Shown one piece after another: positions 10,800 to 20,573 of a stretch of 64,000 bases of DNA (the first letter of the stretch is position 1; each line of letters starts with the position of its first letter). The translations under genes were made by a program, and so were the position numbers. The DNA comes from Gymnothorax reevesii (Eukaryota; Chordata; Actinopteri; Anguilliformes; Muraenidae), in assembly GCA_029721435.1 (NCBI GenBank), contig CM056574.1, positions 31,605,001-31,669,000 of the forward strand, in the 5' to 3' direction. The notes beneath the pieces were generated by a model that saw nothing but the letters and a program-made list of their open reading frames with translations, did not search any database and had not been told where the DNA came from.

Positions 10800-13465
10800 T
10801 CACACTTAGAAGCCTTTTTCAGCCACTCGACCTACAGCGTAGCAGTATTCCTTGCATGATGAGTCATGTCGTGGTTTAAAGTTGACATTTGGCAATAAAA
10901 TATTTTATTTACTTAATGTATACTTACCTTATCAGGCAGACGCGAATTTGGATAAGTATAACGATTGCTTAGGAAAGCTATACTGTAATATTCAGGAAAT
11001 TAATAATTCGTGTATCTCAGTAGTAGGTGATTTTAATGCTGATATATCTCGTAAGTCCCTTTTTGGCGATATTTTACTCAGGTTCTGTCGTGATCATTCA
11101 CTGACACTTGCTGATCAAGTTGCACTTCCAGGTAATTCATATACATATCTAAGCCCAGCATGGAATACCACGTCTTGGTTAGACCATATTGTTTGTACTG
11201 GCGACGCCATGTCATGTATTCAGGATATATCAATTTTACATGATTTTATCTTATCGGATCACTTTCCTGTTGTGTTTAGGCACAACATTGAGTGTGTCCC
11301 TGTGGTGCTTGACAACATTAATGATCTTAGTCAGCGAATTAATTGGAACAGTTTATCTGTTAATGATATTGAAAAATATAGGTGTCCCACTATGGAAAAA
11401 CTTGGGGAATTAAATATCACTGATGGTTTAAAATGTACTAACCCTATGTGCTCTGAGTCTTCACATAGGAAGAACATAGACACTTTTTATATGGAAATTG
11501 TTGATGTTCTTAATATATGTAGTGAGGATTTTCCTAATTCTAGGAAAAATTCTCGACATAACATTCCTGGCTGGAAAGACCGTGTTGAATCCTTCCATGA
11601 TCAGGCTAGGGATGCCTACCTGATATGGAAGGATGTTGGTAAGCCTGGGAATGGTCCTGTGTTTGATCTCATGCGTTCTACGCGCTCTAGATTTAAATAT
11701 ATATTTCGACAATGTAGAGAAGATTCTAACTCCATCTTAGCTGATAAGCTTGCTGGTCATATGCTTAAGAAAAATGATCAAAAATTCTGGAGGGATGTTA
11801 AGACCAAAATGAACAGCAAGGTCAATCTTCCAAGTCAAGTGGATAACTATACTGGTAATGACATTGTTGTTATGTGGAAAGACCACTATAAAACTATATT
11901 TAACTCTGTCAAGGATAGTGATTGCTCTTATTTATTACATGACCTCTCTGTAGAATTTGATCAAGATATGATTATTACAGCAAATGAAATTCAGGATCTA
12001 ATAAATGATCTTCCTTTTGGTAAGGCATCTGGGAGTGACAACCTTACCTCTGAGCATTTAAAATTTGCCAGTGGCAACATATATGTGATTTTATCTATAT
12101 TTGTTAGCTCTCTTTTTATCCATGGATATATCCCGAGTCTGTTGAGTGAAACTGTTATAGTTCCCATTTTGAAAGACAAAAATAAGAGAATAAGTGACAA
12201 GAATAATTACAAACCAATTGGATTATCTAATGTTGTTACAAAGATTATTGAGGGTGTTATTTTTCATAGAATAGATTCGTTTTTTGGTACCACTGATAAT
12301 CAGTTTGGTTTCAAATCTTACCATGGTACTGATCTATGTGTATTCGCTCTGAAAGAACCTATCCGGTATTATGTCAAACATGGCTCTCAGATGTTTGTTG
12401 GATATTTAGATGCTTCTAAGGCATTTGATCGTTTGAACCATCGCAAGCTACTGCAGAAACTTATCCAAAGTGGAACCCCTTCTTTTATTGTTAGAATGAT
12501 TGGATATTGGTATTCTAGTCAATTGTATAGAATCCGGTGGGGATCCACACTCTCTGATAGTTTTTCAATATCCAATGGTGTTAGGCAAGGTGGTAAACTT
12601 TCTCCACAGTTGTTTAACTTTTATACAAAACTTTTAAGTATTGAACTCAACAAGACTCCTGTTGGTTGTTGCTGTTCGGGCTCGATTTTTAATCATTTTA
12701 TGTATGCTGATGACATTGTGCTTTTGTCTCCATCTGCTAAAGGTCTTCAGCATCTCTTAGATATTTGTTCCAAATATGGTCAGTCCCATGATATTATTTT
12801 CAACTCCGAAAAGTCTAAGATTATGCAGTTTGATACCAATAATCATAATGTGTTCATAGATGTAGTTTTGGATAATGTGGTATTAGAATATGTTAAAAGT
12901 TATAAATATCTTGGCCATGTGGTAACTAATGATTTGACAGATGATAATGATATGTGTGCTACAGTCAGATCTCTCTATGGTCGAGGAAATATGATTTCAA
13001 GAACTTTTCACTTTTGTTCTATTGCTGTTAAGAATAGGTTGTTTATGTCTTTTTGTTCAAATGTATACCTGTGTTATTTATGGGTTGATTTTAAATATTC
13101 CACATTTCATTTGCTCCGAGTAGCTTTTAACAATGTATTTAGAATAATCCATGGTTTTAGTCGAAGGTGTAGTGCTAGTCACATGTTTGTTTCTAATGGT
13201 ATACGTTCATTTGCTGAGATGTTGAGGAAATCAATCTTTAATTTTTTATCTCGTTTACAAACTTGTGTTAATTTTATAATCTTTGCCATTGTGAATTCTA
13301 GTGTCTATTTTAGTTCTTCACTTGTTGATTATTGGCACAAAATGCTTTATACTTGTTACAGATTGTGAATATATTTCTACATATTGTACCTCCTTTATAC
13401 ACTATGGACTAATATGTCTGAAATAAATAAATAAATAAAAAAAATAAAAATAAAAATAAAAATAT
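10800..13465 (+). mobile_element. 5'-truncated APE-type LINE
   Basis: A non-LTR retrotransposon copy containing the 3' part of the endonuclease and the whole reverse transcriptase frame. A short 3' UTR follows, ending in an AATAA/AAAAT-rich tail at about 13420-13463. The left boundary is approximate: similarity to a LINE endonuclease begins abruptly near 10843, just after an in-frame TAG at 10840-10842. This is the usual result of incomplete reverse transcription from the 3' end. I did not identify target-site duplications. The clade (jockey-superfamily-like: CR1/L2/Rex or related) is not assigned. Confidence 0.9.
10852..13368 (+). CDS. LINE endonuclease/reverse transcriptase ORF
   Basis: An 838-codon open frame with no internal stop or frameshift. 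The first codon is TTG, because the true N-terminus is truncated away. Residues 1-150 are the C-terminal part of an apurinic-type endonuclease: VVGDFNADIS (57-66), SWLDHIV (108-114) and LSDHFPV (134-140), the last holding the catalytic SDH. The reverse transcriptase spans about 380-700: GYLDASKAFDRLNH (motif A, Asp520), SNGVRQGGKLSPQLF (574-588, motif B) and MYADDIVLL (617-625, motif C), followed by SYKYLGHVV. The C-terminus carries RVAFNNVFRIIHGFSRRCSA (756-775), common in fish LINE ORFs. The enzyme nicks target DNA and copies its own RNA onto it (target-primed reverse transcription). The lack of decay contrasts with every other element here and suggests a young insertion. Confidence 0.92.
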   Translation: MHDESCRGLKLTFGNKIFYLLNVYLPYQADANLDKYNDCLGKLYCNIQEINNSCISVVGDFNADISRKSLFGDILLRFCRDHSLTLADQVALPGNSYTYLSPAWNTTSWLDHIVCTGDAMSCIQDISILHDFILSDHFPVVFRHNIECVPVVLDNINDLSQRINWNSLSVNDIEKYRCPTMEKLGELNITDGLKCTNPMCSESSHRKNIDTFYMEIVDVLNICSEDFPNSRKNSRHNIPGWKDRVESFHDQARDAYLIWKDVGKPGNGPVFDLMRSTRSRFKYIFRQCREDSNSILADKLAGHMLKKNDQKFWRDVKTKMNSKVNLPSQVDNYTGNDIVVMWKDHYKTIFNSVKDSDCSYLLHDLSVEFDQDMIITANEIQDLINDLPFGKASGSDNLTSEHLKFASGNIYVILSIFVSSLFIHGYIPSLLSETVIVPILKDKNKRISDKNNYKPIGLSNVVTKIIEGVIFHRIDSFFGTTDNQFGFKSYHGTDLCVFALKEPIRYYVKHGSQMFVGYLDASKAFDRLNHRKLLQKLIQSGTPSFIVRMIGYWYSSQLYRIRWGSTLSDSFSISNGVRQGGKLSPQLFNFYTKLLSIELNKTPVGCCCSGSIFNHFMYADDIVLLSPSAKGLQHLLDICSKYGQSHDIIFNSEKSKIMQFDTNNHNVFIDVVLDNVVLEYVKSYKYLGHVVTNDLTDDNDMCATVRSLYGRGNMISRTFHFCSIAVKNRLFMSFCSNVYLCYLWVDFKYSTFHLLRVAFNNVFRIIHGFSRRCSASHMFVSNGIRSFAEMLRKSIFNFLSRLQTCVNFIIFAIVNSSVYFSSSLVDYWHKMLYTCYRL

Positions 13466-13686
13466 TGTCTTAGCATCATCTTTTAGAGACCAAAACATCT
13501 TTTTTACATTTACATTTTTTTCCACATAGAATTGGTGAATTAATGTATGTTTTGTAAATTAGATGGGCTTAGGTGTGCTTATTTTGAGTGAAAGTGTTTT
13601 GGGCTTGCCAGCAAACTCCATGGCTGAGACATGAACAGAATTTGAGAGATGGTACCAGAAGGCCAGTACATGTCAGAATTCCTGCA

Positions 13687-15451
13687 GTTCCGTTAATGTT
13701 GCTGCTGGCCTGTCCATAGTATCAGTTCCTTTAATATTGCTGCTGGCCTCTGCATAGTATCAGTTCCTTTAAAATTGCTGCTGGCCTCAGCATAGTATCA
13801 GTTTCTTTAAAATTGCTGCTGGCCTCTGCATAGTATCAGTTCCTTTAAAATTGCTGCTGGCCCCTCCATAGTATCAGTTCCTTTAAAATTGCTGCTGGCC
13901 TCTCCATAGTATCAGTTCCTTTAAAATTGCTGCTGGCCTCTGCATAGTATCAGTTCCTTTAAAATTGCTGCTGGCCCCTCCATAGTATCAGTTCCTTTAA
14001 AATTGCTGCTGGCCTCTGCATTGTATCAGTTCCTTTAAAATTGCTGCTGGCCTCTCCATAGTATCATTTCCTTTAATATAGCTGCTGGCCTCTCCATAGT
14101 ATCAGTTCCCTTAATGTTGCTGCTGGCCTCTCCATAGTATCAGTTCCTATAATATAGCTGCTGGCCTCTCCATAGTATCAAATCCTTTAAAATTGCTGCT
14201 GGCCTCTCCATAGTATCAGTTCCTTTAATATAGCTGCTGGCCTCTCCATAGTATCAAATCCTTTAAAATTGCTGCTGGCCTCTCCATAGTATCAGTTCCT
14301 TTAATATAGCTGCTGGCCTCTCCATATTATCAGTTCCTTTAAAATTGCTGCTGGCCTCTCCATAGTATCAGTTCCTTTAATATAGCTGCTGGCCTCTCCA
14401 TAGTATCAAATCCTTTAAAATTGCTGCTGGTTCTCCATAGTATCAGTTCCTTTAAAATTGCTGCTGGTTCTCCATAGTATCAGTTCCTTTAATATTGCTG
14501 CTGGCCTCTCCATAGTATCAGTTCCTTTAACATTGCTGCTGGCCTCTCCAGAGAATCAGTTCCTTTAATATTGCTGCTGGTTCTCCATAGTATCAGTTCC
14601 TTTAAAATAGCTGCTGGCCTCTCCATAGTATCAGTTTCTTTAAAATTGCTGCTGGCCTCTCCATAGTATCAGTTCCTTTAATATTGCTGCTGGCCTCTCC
14701 ATAGTATCAGTTCCTTTAATATTGCTGCTGGCCTCTTTATAGTATCAGTTCCTTCAATATTGCTGCTGGCCTCTCCATAGCATCAGTTCTTTTAAAATTG
14801 CTGCTGGCCTCTCCATAGTATCAGTTCCTTTAATATTGCTGCTGGCTTTCCATAGTATCAGTTCCTTTAATATTGCTGCTGGCTTTCCATAGTATCAGTT
14901 CCTTTAATATCGCTGCTGGCCTCTCCATAGTATCAGTTCCTTTAATATTGCTGCTGGCTCTCCATAGTATCAGTTCCTTTAAAATTGCTGCTGGCCTCTC
15001 CATAGTATCAGTTCCTTTAATATTGCTGCTGGCCTCTGCATAGTATCAGTTCCTTTAAAATTGCTGCTGGCCTCAGCATAGTATCAGTTTCTTTAAAATT
15101 GCTGCTGGCCTCTGCATAGTATCAGTTCCTTTTAAAATTGCTGCTGGCCTCTGCATAGTATCAGTTCCTTTAAAATTGCTGCTGGCCTCCTTATAGTATC
15201 AGTTCCTTCAATATTGCTGCTGGCCTCTGCATAGTATCAGTTCCTTTAAAATTGCTGCTGGCCTCTCCATAGTATCAGTTCCTTTAAAATTGCTGCTGGT
15301 CTCTCCATAGTATCAGTTCCTTTAATATTGCTGCTGGCCTCTCCATAGTATCAGTTCCTTTAATATTGTTGCTGGCCTCTCCATAGTATCAGTTCCTATA
15401 ATATTGCTGCTGGGTTGTCCATAGTATCAGTTCCTTGAATATTGCTGCTGG
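13687..15451 (+). repeat. 38-bp minisatellite, about 46 copies
   Basis: Tandem units of 38 bp, each with TTGCTGCTGG, CCTCTCCATA, GTATCAGTTC and CTTTAATA in that order, fill about 1.76 kb. Variants include CTCAGCATA or CTCTGCATA for CTCTCCATA, shorter units with TTCTCC, and AAAATTG or ATATAG at the unit junction. Between about 14150 and 14440, AAATCC/AAAATTG units alternate with AGTTCC/ATATAG units, giving a 76-bp higher-order period. The array ends directly against mid-gag sequence of the gypsy copy at 15452. The same unit recurs at 21041-21200 and 25625-26006. Confidence 0.97.
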
Positions 15452-16160
15452 TGTATTGTATTGTATTGAAGAAGGAGGTTGATAAGTATTTCCAGTGCTT
15501 TGAGAAGGTAGCTAAGCGTTGTCAGTGGCTAAAGGAACACTGGCCCCTGATGTTGCTAACTGTCCTCAAGGGTAAAGCTCAACAAGCCTATTCGGCTTTG
15601 TCTGCCGATGATTCCTCTGATTATGAGGTTGTCAAAAAGGTTATTTTGACAGCTTATGAGTTGGTTCCAGAGGCTTACCGACATAAATTCAGAGGTCTGA
15701 AGCAATCTGACAATCAGACTTATGTGGAATTTGCTCACGAGAAGAAGGTTTGCTTTGAGCACTGGTGTACTTCTAAGGAGGTCAAGGATGATTTCAACTC
15801 ACTAAAAGAGATGGTGTTAGTTGAAGAATTAAAGAACTGTGTTAAGGATGATATTAAGACCTACCTTTATGACAAGCAAGCACTGAATTTGCAATCAGCT
15901 ACCAAATTTACAGACGAATATGTTCTCACAAACAGGTCCAAATTTCAGTCCAGCAGTAACAATAGATGGTCCTAATTTCAGAAGAAAGGTAACAGGATAC
16001 CCAAGATTCCTCACCCAAAGACAAAGACAAATCTGGTGATGGTGCTCAGAAATCCAGTCACAGGTCTGATCAAAGTGTGAAAGCTGACAGTGACAAAAGT
16101 GGTCTAGTTTGCAATTATTGCAAGAAATCTGGTCATGTTACGACTAACTGTTGGTCCTTA
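15442..16160 (+). pseudogene. gypsy copy 1 gag, N-terminally truncated
   Basis: An open frame to 15975 covers the middle of gag (EVDKYFQCFEKVAKRCQW, LKGKAQQAYSAL, ELVPEAYRHKFRGLKQ), a capsid-like helical region shared with SCAN-type gags. After the stop at 15973-15975 and frame changes, a zinc knuckle CNYCKKSGHVTTNC (C-X2-C-X4-H-X4-C) lies at 16110-16151; it would bind the element RNA. The charged N-terminus seen in copy 2 is absent: the minisatellite runs straight into mid-gag, so the 5' part of gag was lost or overwritten at that junction. Confidence 0.85.
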
Positions 16161-16204
16161 AAGCTTAGAAAGAAAAAGAAAAGGGTACCAAACCCAATGC
16201 CTTT

Positions 16205-16640
16205 GTGAAGACAAAGTTAGAAACTCCTGTAGTAGATGATCGATCTGCTAAATTGCCTGCTCCTTGTGGGGCTAAGAAGCCTGGTACTGCTGACTTTGTG
16301 AGGGAGGAATTTCTTCCATTTGTATCAGAGGGATTTGTGGCTCTGAATGAGCATTCTCCTCCTGTCCCCATATATATCCTAAGGGATACCAGAGCTTCTC
16401 AGTCACTTTTGTTGATGGACTCCTTGGAGTTACGTGATGAGACCACTTCTGTGGATTTCATACTTGTACAAGGTATTGAAGGGAGGACTGTATCTGTACC
16501 CCTGATTTTGATCAGATTTAGTCACAGGACAGGTAAAGGTGGGACTTATGTCAAGTCAACCTATCAAGGGTGTTTCTCTGTTGCTCGGCAATGACCTGGT
16601 TGGGGGCCATGTAGTTCCCCCTGTTCATCTTACTTCACAG
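16205..16640 (+). pseudogene. gypsy copy 1 aspartic protease
   Basis: The frame contains ILRDTRASQSLLL at about residues 58-70, where retroelement proteases have Asp-Thr-Gly; codons 16385-16393 read D-T-R. Copy 2 keeps D-T-G at the same place. Downstream, in another frame, KGVSLLLGNDLVGG (from about 16566) is the C-terminal flap/GND block shared with copy 2. The Gly-to-Arg change next to the catalytic Asp and a frameshift near 16550 indicate an inactive protease. Confidence 0.8.
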
Positions 16641-16899
16641 CCGAGCACTGAAGATGGCGATGAAGACCCATACTTGTATCCTCCCTGTGCAGTGACCTGT
16701 GCTATGGCCAAGAAGGCTCAAGAAGAAGATGATGTGGTGCCGTCCAGCATATTGAATAGTTGTGACTCAGGTGGCTCACCTCATGACTCTGTTCGGCCTA
16801 CTATGGTTTCTCCATTTAAGGACTCATCAGAAACTTTTATTAGTTCTCTGTTCAGCCAGCCAGATGATTCTGATGTGCCTGGAGACTTGTCTCTGTCCA

Positions 16900-18240
16900 G
16901 AAAGTGGTTGATTCAGGAGCAAACCAATGATTCTGAAATTTGTGTACTAAAGAAGAGAGCCCTTCCTGATGAAGAAATAGACACAGTTCCAGATGGGTAT
17001 TATGTCAAGGATGGTGTGTTGATGCGGAAGTGGCGCCCTCCTGATATCCCTGCCAATGCAGATTAGGCAGTGGTTAGGCAAACTGTTATTCCAAAGGTCT
17101 ACAGGAATGAGATCTTAACAATGGCTCATAGTTTGCCTTTAGGAGGTCATCTTGGTGTTAACAAGACTGTTGACAAGATCATGAAACACTTATTCAGGCC
17201 TGGACTTTGGAAAGACGTTTCCAACTTTTGCAAAACCTGTCACACTTGGCAGGCAATTTGAAAACACCAGTTAGATCCACCTGTAGCTCTATTGCAGCCG
17301 ATCCCAGCATTCGGGGAGCCCTTCTCCAAGGTCATCGTTGATTGTGTTGGTCCATTACCCAAGACTAGATCTGGAAATCAGTACTTGTTGACAATTATGT
17401 GTGCATCTACCAGATTCCTTGAAGCCATACCTCTACGCAACATCAAGGCAAATGCAATCTCGAGGGCTTTGATAAAGTTCTTCACGTTGTTTGGCCTTCC
17501 CAGGGAAATTCAGTCAGACTAAGGTAGTTATTTCACTTCCAGATTGTTTCAGCAGGTTGTGTATGAATTAGGTGCGAAGCAGATTCTTTCTAGTGCCTAT
17601 CATCCAGAGAGTCAGGGTGCCTTAGAGCGGCTTCCTTCCACTCTCAAGATAATGATGAGGACTTATTGTTATGACTATGAGAAAGACTGGGATGAAGGTG
17701 TTCATTTGCTTTTGTTTGCAGATAGAGAAGCTACTGGAGCTACTCCTACTAGATAGGAGTCTACTGGATTCAGTCCGTTTGAGCTAGTGTTTGGCCATGA
17801 AGTGAGGGGACCTTTGCTACTGCTGAGTGAACAATGGCAAGAGAAAGAGTCGCAATCAGTCTGTTAGACTATGTTAGCAAGTTCAAGGAAAGACTGCGTG
17901 CAGCTTGTGACCTAGCTAAAGAGAACTTGAAATCAAGTCAGGGAAAAATGAAAACTTAGTATGATCATAAAGCTAGAAGCTGTGGTTTTAACCAGGAGAC
18001 AAGGTCCTTGTGTTGTTTCCCTTGCAGTCCAATCCACCGCAGGCTAGATTTCATGATCCCTATGAAATTCTGACAAAACTCAATGATTTCAATTACATTT
18101 TGAAGACTACAGATAGGAGAAAGCCAAAGCAGTTGTGTCACATTAAGATGCTGAAGCCTTACCATGATAGGAATGCTAGAGTTGCAGCTGTCACTTCAGA
18201 TTCTCCTATGGCTGAGACTTGTAAAGATGGGGGAGGGGGA
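16900..18240 (+). pseudogene. gypsy copy 1 integrase, upstream of RT
   Basis: One frame (from 16539 to about 17850) holds the whole core. First comes GYYVKDGVLMRKWRPP. The zinc module has two His and two Cys with spacing H-X6-H-X26-C-X2-C (17070-17261). The catalytic core has VDCVGPLPKTRSGNQYLL, then IQSD (Asp at 17517-17519) and SQGALE, giving D-35-E. In-frame stops lie at 17064, 17259, 17520 and 17754. After a frameshift near 17850 the C-terminus continues (DPYEILTKLNDFNYILK, CHIKMLKPYHDR), matching the GPY/F-like module of gypsy integrases. The enzyme would insert the cDNA into the genome. It ends just before RT, opposite to the usual gypsy order. Confidence 0.9.
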
Positions 18241-18290
18241 GTTTCAGGATGATGAACCTAGAATTAAAGCTGAAGTTCTTTCATGGATAA

Positions 18291-19540
18291 TTGTCAAATT
18301 CTGAAGTGTTGCAAAATCTTGATGTAAAACTCCAGCACTTAGAACCCTCACAGAAAGATCAGTTTGAGAGGTTGATCAAGAAATATAAAGATCTATTTCC
18401 TGATGTTCTAAAGAGAGTTTCTATAGCCTTTCGTGATGTAGATGTTGGAGATGCCAAACTAATAAAACAGCATCCGTACCGGATGATGAATCCTGAAAAG
18501 AGAAAGATTGCTGAGAAAGAGGTTGAGTACATGTTAGAACATGATATTATCAGCGTATGGTGCATTATTATTGGTGTGTGCCTTTAACTGAGAGGGCCAA
18601 GAGCATCTTTGCTTTTGCCACACCATCTGGGTTATACCAGTATGATGTCCTACCTTTTGGAATGAAAAATGCCCCAGCCATGTTCCAAAGGCTGATACAG
18701 TCTACAATCGCCGGATTGCCACACACGGGTGCATACATTGACGACCTGATCACATGGACTGACTCCTGGGAAGAACATCTGAAAGATGTAGAGACATTGT
18801 TTCAGCACTTGACCCAGGCTAACCTGACTGTTAACCTGAACAAGAGTGACTTTGGCTGTGCTACTGTCACATATCTTGGCTATGTCATAGGCCAGGGTAA
18901 GGTGGCACCCATAAATGCTAAAGTCCAAGCCATCATGGACTTTCCCGTTCCTGACAACAAAAAAGGTTTGCGCCGCCTCCTTGGAATGATTGAGTACTAC
19001 CACTAGTTCTGCAAGAACTTTGCTGAGATTGCTCTCAGTCTCACCAACCAACTGAAGAAAGGCGTAAAGTTCACTTGGGATGAAGCATGCCGAAGATCCT
19101 TTGATCGCCTGAAGTCTCTGCTGCGTCACTTCCGCGTGCTCAAATCTCCTGACTTCAACAAACCGTTCTCCATCGCGGTCGATGCTAGTGACCAAGCTTG
19201 TGGATCTGTGCTCCTACAGAGAAGTGACTCTGATGACATTGAACATCCTGCGGCATACTTCTCCAGGAAGTTCAATCGCCACCAAAAGAACTATTCCACA
19301 GTTGAGAAGGAGCTGTTGGCTTGGGTTCTATCCTTACAACACTTTGAGGTTTATGTTTGTACAGGGCAAAAGCTAATGATTGTATATACTGACCACAATC
19401 TGTTAATGTTTTTGAGTAAGATGAAAAACAAGAATCGGAGATTGTTAAATTGGCGTCTGATTTTACAGGAGTTTGACTTGAAAATTAAGCATGTAAAGGG
19501 TACTGACAATGTAATTGCTGATTGCTTATCCCGTGTTTGA
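18291..19540 (+). pseudogene. gypsy copy 1 RT-RNase H, RT deleted in part
   Basis: The RT N-terminus (IKQHPYRMMNPEKRKIAEKE) is in one frame to about 18555. It then jumps in another frame to LTERAKSIFAFATPSGLYQY and LPFGMKNAPAMFQRL. Compared with copy 2, about 200 bp is missing, including motif A with its catalytic Asp. YIDD (motif C) is kept at 18734-18745. The connection region follows, with an in-frame TAG at 19004-19006. RNase H lies at 19136-19540 with VDASDQACGSVLL, STVEKELLA and YTDHN, and ends DNVIADCLSRV. After RNase H there is no integrase and no env frame. The deletion alone abolishes polymerase activity. Confidence 0.9.
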
Positions 19541-19736
19541 GTATGTGTATATATATATATCATGTGTTTATTAGCATATTGTATTATATGTATATATATA
19601 TGTACAAATACTTATTGGAGCCACAGTAAATCCTTATTTTTTGAAGATTGGTATGAGAGGAATATATGGTCTATAGTTGACTTGATGGACACGAATGGCA
19701 ATTTCTTAACTTATGAACAATTCTGTATAAAATATA

Positions 19737-20470
19737 CAGTGGCTCCAATAAGTATTTGTACACTACTGTACTTCATGGAGCCGGTTACGGATGGCCTGGG
19801 CACAAACATGGCTTCCAGTTGCTTCCTCCACTTTGGTGGCAAGACTGGAGGCCGAGGACAGTCTCTCCCCCTATACCAGCAGGGAGATGTACCGGTCAGT
19901 GCGCTGGCTGGTCTTCCTGGGACATCCTTTCCTGGCTGCATTGGCTATGCATTCAGACTGTTTGTACTTCTTGATGATTTACTGCACGGTCGTGTGGCGT
20001 AACGATAGCCGAGTTCCAATTTTTCTGGTGCTTTGGCCTTCTTTATGTTGCTGAATGATTTGCTCCCGCATTCGACGGGGTATCTCGCCTGTCTTAGCCA
20101 TATATCACAGGAATACATTATGGGCATGGTCAGGCCATTTACATAGGCCAGTCTGTGTACAGAGGGAGTGTCCAGTATGGTCATGCTCGACCAAATCAGA
20201 CCAAGTGAGTCAACCATGTCCTGTAAACATCTTGAGTCAATTTTAGGTGAGTATTATAAGTTTTGTGACTCACTAATGGAACTGTACAGATACTTATTGG
20301 GTCAGATAATCGCCTTTCTGGCCAAATATGCCATTTTGACATTGTTTAAAACATATTGATTATCAAATATTTTAATCACTTTCACAAACAATAGTGAGCA
20401 TTTAGCCGAATATACAAAAGCTGTTATGAAGTCGAATTTTCAAGTAGTGTACCAATACTTATTGGAGCCA

Positions 20471-20473
<3 letters not shown>
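19737..20473 (-). mobile_element. non-autonomous Tc1-like element
   Basis: A 737-bp element with inverted ends beginning CAGTGGCTCCAATAAGTATT (left at 19737; right end reverse-complemented). It is flanked by TA at 19735-19736 and 20474-20475. It sits inside gypsy copy 1, between RNase H and the 3' LTR, so it inserted after that copy. An extra outward-facing copy of the same terminus lies at about 19602-19627 (acttattggagccacagta), left over from another insertion or a rearrangement. Confidence 0.88.
19762..20101 (-). pseudogene. Tc1-like transposase N-terminus only
   Basis: From the ATG at 20101 the minus strand reads MAKTGEIPRRMREQIIQQHK, then STRKIGTRLSLRHTTVQ: a paired-like helix-turn-helix that in Tc1 enzymes binds the terminal repeats. 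Later come GCPRKTSQRTDRY and a second helical block with two in-frame stops. The frame ends near 19762 without any DDE catalytic domain, so only the DNA-binding half remains. It is too damaged to make a product. Confidence 0.8.
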
Positions 20474-20523
<50 letters not shown>

Positions 20524-20534
20524 TATATATATAT
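20474..20534. repeat. (TA)n microsatellite
   Basis: About 60 bp of TA dinucleotides with one break. It starts at the TA target duplication of the preceding Tc1-like element and may have expanded from it. Confidence 0.95.
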
Positions 20535-20573
20535 GTCTTTATGAGTCAAAATTTTTCCCTTCTGAAATGGAGG

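Noticed and set aside
13687..15451. CRISPR-like array
   Set aside because: Units are contiguous 38-bp tandem repeats without unique spacers, and the genome is eukaryotic.
18650..19195. 181-codon minus-strand frame
   Set aside because: Antisense shadow of the reverse transcriptase/RNase H of gypsy copy 1.
16205..19540. Ty1/copia element
   Set aside because: The domain order fits copia, but integrase and RT motifs (VDCVGPLPKTRSG, LPFGMKNAPAMFQRL, YIDD, PYEI block) are gypsy-type.
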